Source: an uncultured Tateyamaria sp.
Lineage (GTDB): Bacteria > Pseudomonadota > Alphaproteobacteria > Rhodobacterales > Rhodobacteraceae
Direction of reading: 5' to 3'
Length of the DNA: 64,000 bases
Assembly: GCF_947487805.1 (NCBI RefSeq)
Contig: NZ_CANKXW010000003.1
Span: forward strand, 62,001 to 126,000
Shown piece after piece: positions 61,014-64,000 of this stretch. Below the pieces are notes generated by a model that saw only the letters and a list, made by a program, of their open reading frames with translations, searched no databases and was not told the origin of the DNA. Made by a program: the position numbers and the translations under genes. Positions within the stretch are counted from its first letter, which is position 1, and every line of letters starts with the position of its first letter.

Positions 61014-62963
61014 CTACCTCAGCGCGCCAGAGGCCTTGAGCGCGTCGGCCTTGTCCGCATTGTACCACCAGAAATCCAGCTGCCCCAAGGCATAGGGCGG
61101 GATCGTGTCGGGATATTCGTACATGTCATAGAACGCGACCCAATGGGTGGGCTTGTACCACAGCGGGATCATGATGAACTCATGCCGCAGCGCCCGGTCC
61201 AGCGCGGTCACCGCCGCCAGCTCTTCTTCGCGCGTGGTGGCGTTCAGCGACGCCTCGATGATCGCATCGACCAGAGGGCTGGCCAGCCCCGCCGGGTTGA
61301 ACAGCGAAAACTCCGCCGCCTCGGACCCAAACCGCTGCATCAGGCCGGTGCCCGTGCCCAGGAACGCCGCATAGGCGTCATAGACAAGGTCATAGTCCCG
61401 GTCGCGTTCCCGCGACGTATATTGTGACGGGTCCACCTTTTCGAGGGTGATATTGATGCCCAGTTTCTGCACGTTGGAGACAAAGTTCTCCATCGCACCG
61501 GACAGCGTGTCCGGCGAGGACGAGTTGAACAGGAAATTGATGTCCAGCGTCTTGCCGTCCTTGCGACGGATCCCGTCATCACCCACGGGCCACCCGGCCT
61601 CGTCCAACAGCGCCATGGCCTTGCGCGCATTGCGCCGGTCAAACAGCCGCGCCTCGTTGGAGGTGTGCGGCATCCGCGCCTCTTCGGTAAAGAGTTCCTG
61701 CGGCACCAGATCGCCCAGACCCTGCAAAAACGCCAGTTCCGCGCCCTCGGGCACGCCGGTCGCCATCACGGGCGTGTCCTGGCTGAACGAGGCGCGTTGC
61801 TGGAACAGGCCATATTGCAGCGACGCATTGGTCCACTCGAAATTATAGGCCAGCGCCACGGCCTCGCGCACGCGCTTGTCCTCGAACACATCCGAATTGA
61901 GGTTGAAGATGATGCCCGAGGGTGTGGGGGGCGATCCGTCCGGCAATTCGCGCTTTACGATCGCACCGCTGTTGACCTTGGGCGTGTCATAGCGCGTCGC
62001 CCACTTCTTGGAATCGTTTTCCGTCCGATAGGTGAATTCACCCGCCATGAACGCCTGAAACGCGGCCTCGGCGTCGCCGAAATATTCAATCCGGATGGTG
62101 TCGAAATTGTTGCGCCCGACGTTGAACGGCAGGTCCTTGGCCCAGTAATCAGGGTTCCGCTTGTACACGATCCGGCGGTTCACATCGACCGTGTCGACCA
62201 CGTAAGGCCCTGAACCGGGGGAGATCTCGAGCCGGGATTCGTCCAGCCCCGCGCCGGTTTCCTCGTACCACTTCTTGGACCATGCAGGCACGAATCCAAC
62301 CTGATCGATCAGGCTGCGCCGCGAAATTCCTTCGGTGAAATAGAACTTGATCGCGTGATCGTTCAGCACCTCGACCTTGGGGATGCGCTTGCGCACCGCA
62401 TCCGCATAGGATTTCAGCCCCTCGTCCAAAAGCAGGTTGTGCGAAAATGCGATGTCATGCGCCGTCACGGGCGAACCATCGGAAAACCGCGCCTCGGGCC
62501 GCATGTGGAAAATGACCCAGTTCTTGCCCTCGTCATATTCGATCCGCTCTGCCAGCAGGCCGTAATATTCGCCGTACACATCCGCCGGTGCCGCGGTGCT
62601 GTTGATACCCTCGCCCAGCAGGCTTTCGTAGATCGACGACGACAGCGCCCCGGCGCGGCCCTTGCGCGTATAGGGGTGCATCGAATCAAATGTGCCCACC
62701 GTGCCCAGCGAAATCTCGCCCCCTTTGGGCGCATTCGGGTTCACATAGTCGAAATGCGGATAATCCTCCGGGTATTTCAGATCGCCGTAAAACGAGAACC
62801 CGTGGGACGAGATGATCTTTTCATGCTCGGCCGCCCGCGCGACACCGGCAAGGGCAAGCGTGACGATGAGACCCAGGACACCCAGCGCCGACCAGACCAG
62901 ATAACGGTTGCGGGCGGCAATCACACGCGCTTCGGCTTGGTTCCTGTTTCGGGTATTGCCCAT
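61014..62963 (-). CDS. yejA: peptide-binding protein of a YejA-type importer
   Basis: 649 residues, family 5 binding protein. The signal segment (about 24-45) follows an N-terminal basic stretch. [31 protein letters not shown] is the YejA hallmark, with [16 protein letters not shown] and [13 protein letters not shown] further on. Importers of this set take up oligopeptides and peptide antibiotics such as microcin C. First gene of the yej operon. Confidence 0.94.
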   Translation of the reverse strand: MGNTRNRNQAEARVIAARNRYLVWSALGVLGLIVTLALAGVARAAEHEKIISSHGFSFYGDLKYPEDYPHFDYVNPNAPKGGEISLGTVGTFDSMHPYTRKGRAGALSSSIYESLLGEGINSTAAPADVYGEYYGLLAERIEYDEGKNWVIFHMRPEARFSDGSPVTAHDIAFSHNLLLDEGLKSYADAVRKRIPKVEVLNDHAIKFYFTEGISRRSLIDQVGFVPAWSKKWYEETGAGLDESRLEISPGSGPYVVDTVDVNRRIVYKRNPDYWAKDLPFNVGRNNFDTIRIEYFGDAEAAFQAFMAGEFTYRTENDSKKWATRYDTPKVNSGAIVKRELPDGSPPTPSGIIFNLNSDVFEDKRVREAVALAYNFEWTNASLQYGLFQQRASFSQDTPVMATGVPEGAELAFLQGLGDLVPQELFTEEARMPHTSNEARLFDRRNARKAMALLDEAGWPVGDDGIRRKDGKTLDINFLFNSSSPDTLSGAMENFVSNVQKLGINITLEKVDPSQYTSRERDRDYDLVYDAYAAFLGTGTGLMQRFGSEAAEFSLFNPAGLASPLVDAIIEASLNATTREEELAAVTALDRALRHEFIMIPLWYKPTHWVAFYDMYEYPDTIPPYALGQLDFWWYNADKADALKASGALR

Positions 62964-63097
62964 GGCAGATCCTCCTGTGTGGCGTTCGGGGCCGTCTTGT
63001 TGTTGAAAGGTAAGCTAAAGCGCAGGCGCGCCAATAGGCAACTTGAGATTATGTGATCAACCGCTCGTCCTCGTGACCGAACTGTAACATCAGACAG

Positions 63098-63134
63098 CAA
63101 AACGGCCGCGATGCGGGTGCACGCGGCCGTCTTT
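63098..63134. terminator. bidirectional terminator between yej operon and cycY
   Basis: ACGGCCGCG (63102-63110) and CGCGGCCGT (63122-63130) form a 9-bp stem. The minus-strand side ends in TTTTG, so it can end the cytochrome transcript. Confidence 0.65.
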
Positions 63135-63154
63135 CGTCAGAATTTTCGTCACGA

Positions 63155-63664
63155 TCAGTTGTCGAGGCTGTCCAGATAGGCGATCACGTCCGCCCGGTCC
63201 TCGACCTTGGGCAGGCCGTTGAACGCCATCGACGTGCCCGGCGCCCAGCCTTTGGGGTTCTCGAGGAACGCGTTCAGCGCCTCGGCCGTCCAGTCGCCTT
63301 CGAGGTCGGCCAACGTGCCGGAATAGGACCCATAGCCATCCACGCTGGCAATGTCGCGGCCCACGACACCGTAAAGGTGCGGGCCGGTGCCGTTCGCACC
63401 ATCTTCGACCTTGTGGCAGGCGCTGCACTTGCGGAACACCTTGGCACCGTCGGCCACATCAGCCGAGGCAAGCACAACGGAAAAATCGATCTCGGGCTCC
63501 GGTTCGGCGGTCTCGTCCACGCCGGTGTCAATCACATAGGACTGTTCGCCACCGTGGCCGCCGGCGTGATAAATCTCTTCAGCCGCCCATTTGCCCAGCA
63601 GCAACACCAACAGGGCGCCGCACAGGCTGCTGGCGATTTTGGTAAAGGTCATCGTGTCGAACAT
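63155..63664 (-). CDS. cycY: membrane-anchored cytochrome c (cytochrome cy/CycM type)
   Basis: 169 residues. An uncleaved N-terminal anchor (about 8-28) and an acidic linker (EEIYHAGGHGGE...EPEPEID) precede a class I cytochrome c domain with C80-x-x-C83-H84 and a distal Met in GTSMAF (about 146). This layout is that of cytochrome cy, which carries electrons from the bc1 complex to oxidases (and to reaction centres in phototrophs). A promoter is visible upstream. Confidence 0.9.
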   Translation of the reverse strand: MFDTMTFTKIASSLCGALLVLLLGKWAAEEIYHAGGHGGEQSYVIDTGVDETAEPEPEIDFSVVLASADVADGAKVFRKCSACHKVEDGANGTGPHLYGVVGRDIASVDGYGSYSGTLADLEGDWTAEALNAFLENPKGWAPGTSMAFNGLPKVEDRADVIAYLDSLDN

Positions 63665-63708
63665 GTGGATTCGGTTCCCGTGCCAAAAGTGTTCATGTGT
63701 CCGGCGGG

Positions 63709-63737
63709 TATCTATTGCTTCCCCTCGGCACTGGCAA
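63709..63737 (-). promoter_or_regulatory. sigma-70-type promoter of the cytochrome gene
   Basis: On the minus strand TTGCCA (63737-63732) and TAGATA (63714-63709) are 17 bases apart. The site lies inside an inverted repeat GGTATCTAT (63707-63715) / ATAGATACC (63741-63749). Confidence 0.55.
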
Positions 63738-63812
63738 GGTATAGATACCGCGACCAATCGCCCTGCCTTGCGCGCAGCGGCACAAACGACGTCTACAGGG
63801 CAGGGCAAGACA

Positions 63813-64000
63813 ATGCGCATCGCGTTTCAAGGGGATCTGGGCGCCTACGGCCACGAGGCCGTGCTCAAGGCGCGCCCCACCGCAACTCCCGTACCTTGCC
63901 ACGCCTTCGAGGATGTGATCGACACAGTGCGCTGCGGGGCCGCCGGCATGGCCATGCTGCCGGTGGAAAACACCACCTACGGGCGCGTGGCCGACATCCA
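63813..64000 (+). CDS. pheA: prephenate dehydratase, 3' end beyond the window
   Basis: 63 codons to the window end. MRIAFQGDLGAYGHEAVL and GAAGMAMLPVENTTYGRVADI are the start of the prephenate dehydratase domain, which makes phenylpyruvate from prephenate. CAGGGCAAG precedes ATG 63813. It uses the product of the chorismate mutase at the left end. Divergent from the cytochrome gene. Confidence 0.88.
   Translation, partial: MRIAFQGDLGAYGHEAVLKARPTATPVPCHAFEDVIDTVRCGAAGMAMLPVENTTYGRVADI

Overview
The window is GC-rich, densely packed bacterial DNA with the gene content of an alphaproteobacterium of the Rhodobacteraceae, most likely the Roseobacter group. Signs of this are the rpsP-rimM-trmD-rplS-rpmE order, MipZ, a membrane-anchored cytochrome cy, tripartite TRAP transport genes, a benzoyl-CoA epoxidation (box) cluster, fused FAD/GcvT demethylases and a non-pyrrolysine MttB homologue. 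No transposase, integrase, prophage or CRISPR array was found. Most genes sit in tightly coupled operons with ATGA or TGATG overlaps.

Layout. 1-2600: four tandem GNAT acetyltransferases and chorismate mutase. 2600-9690: translation genes (rpsP, rimM, trmD, rplS, rpmE) interrupted by an SMR exporter, a GNAT, a sulfotransferase-like gene and a divergent VWA / DUF6502 / lipoprotein locus with two identical 18-bp operators. 9.7-14.5 kb: VOC protein, Entner-Doudoroff eda-edd, mipZ and an esterase. 14.5-17.8 kb: MarR regulator divergent from hmgA-fahA (homogentisate breakdown). 17.8-24.5 kb: RidA protein, then an unassigned operon of glutamine amidotransferase, amidohydrolase, FAD oxidase and TauD dioxygenase, followed by a Tat-exported solute-binding protein. 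25.1-40.3 kb: a long aromatic-acid region on the minus strand. Its order in transcription is TRAP uptake (dctP-Q-M), enoyl-CoA hydratase, MarR, feruloyl-CoA synthetase, amidohydrolase, benzoate-CoA ligase, hydrolase, boxC, boxB, a Cys4 protein, flavodoxin, thioesterase, boxR and a 3HCDH-like protein. 40.5-45 kb: a dimethylglycine-dehydrogenase-like enzyme divergent from an MttB homologue and an ACT protein. 45-45.5 kb: tRNA-Met(CAT) with tandem 204-bp repeats that copy its 3' end. 45.5-52.4 kb: hemE/hemC, an acyl-CoA dehydrogenase, hemF, an SDR, rsmC and clpS. 52.5-57.1 kb: HAD phosphatase, D-Ala-D-Ala carboxypeptidase, methyltransferase, LysR and two tiny ORFs. 57.2-63 kb: a complete yejABEF-type peptide importer. 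63.1-64 kb: cytochrome cy and the start of pheA.

How it fits together. One MarR-type motif occurs before both the TRAP operon and the enoyl-CoA hydratase-MarR-fcs operon, suggesting that uptake and CoA-activation of a hydroxycinnamate-like acid are co-regulated. The acid would then feed the benzoyl-CoA epoxidation genes controlled by BoxR. Both heme promoters (hemE/hemC and hemF) carry TGT-N12-ACA, the CrtJ/PpsR recognition pattern, which hints at a phototrophic or formerly phototrophic lineage.

The most unusual structure is at 44985-45468. There tRNA-Met is followed by two 204-bp units separated by a copy of the tRNA 3' end, and the tRNA acceptor stem has a C-A mismatch exactly in the duplicated part. 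A second notable pattern is a two-stem palindromic element found between four of the convergent gene pairs.
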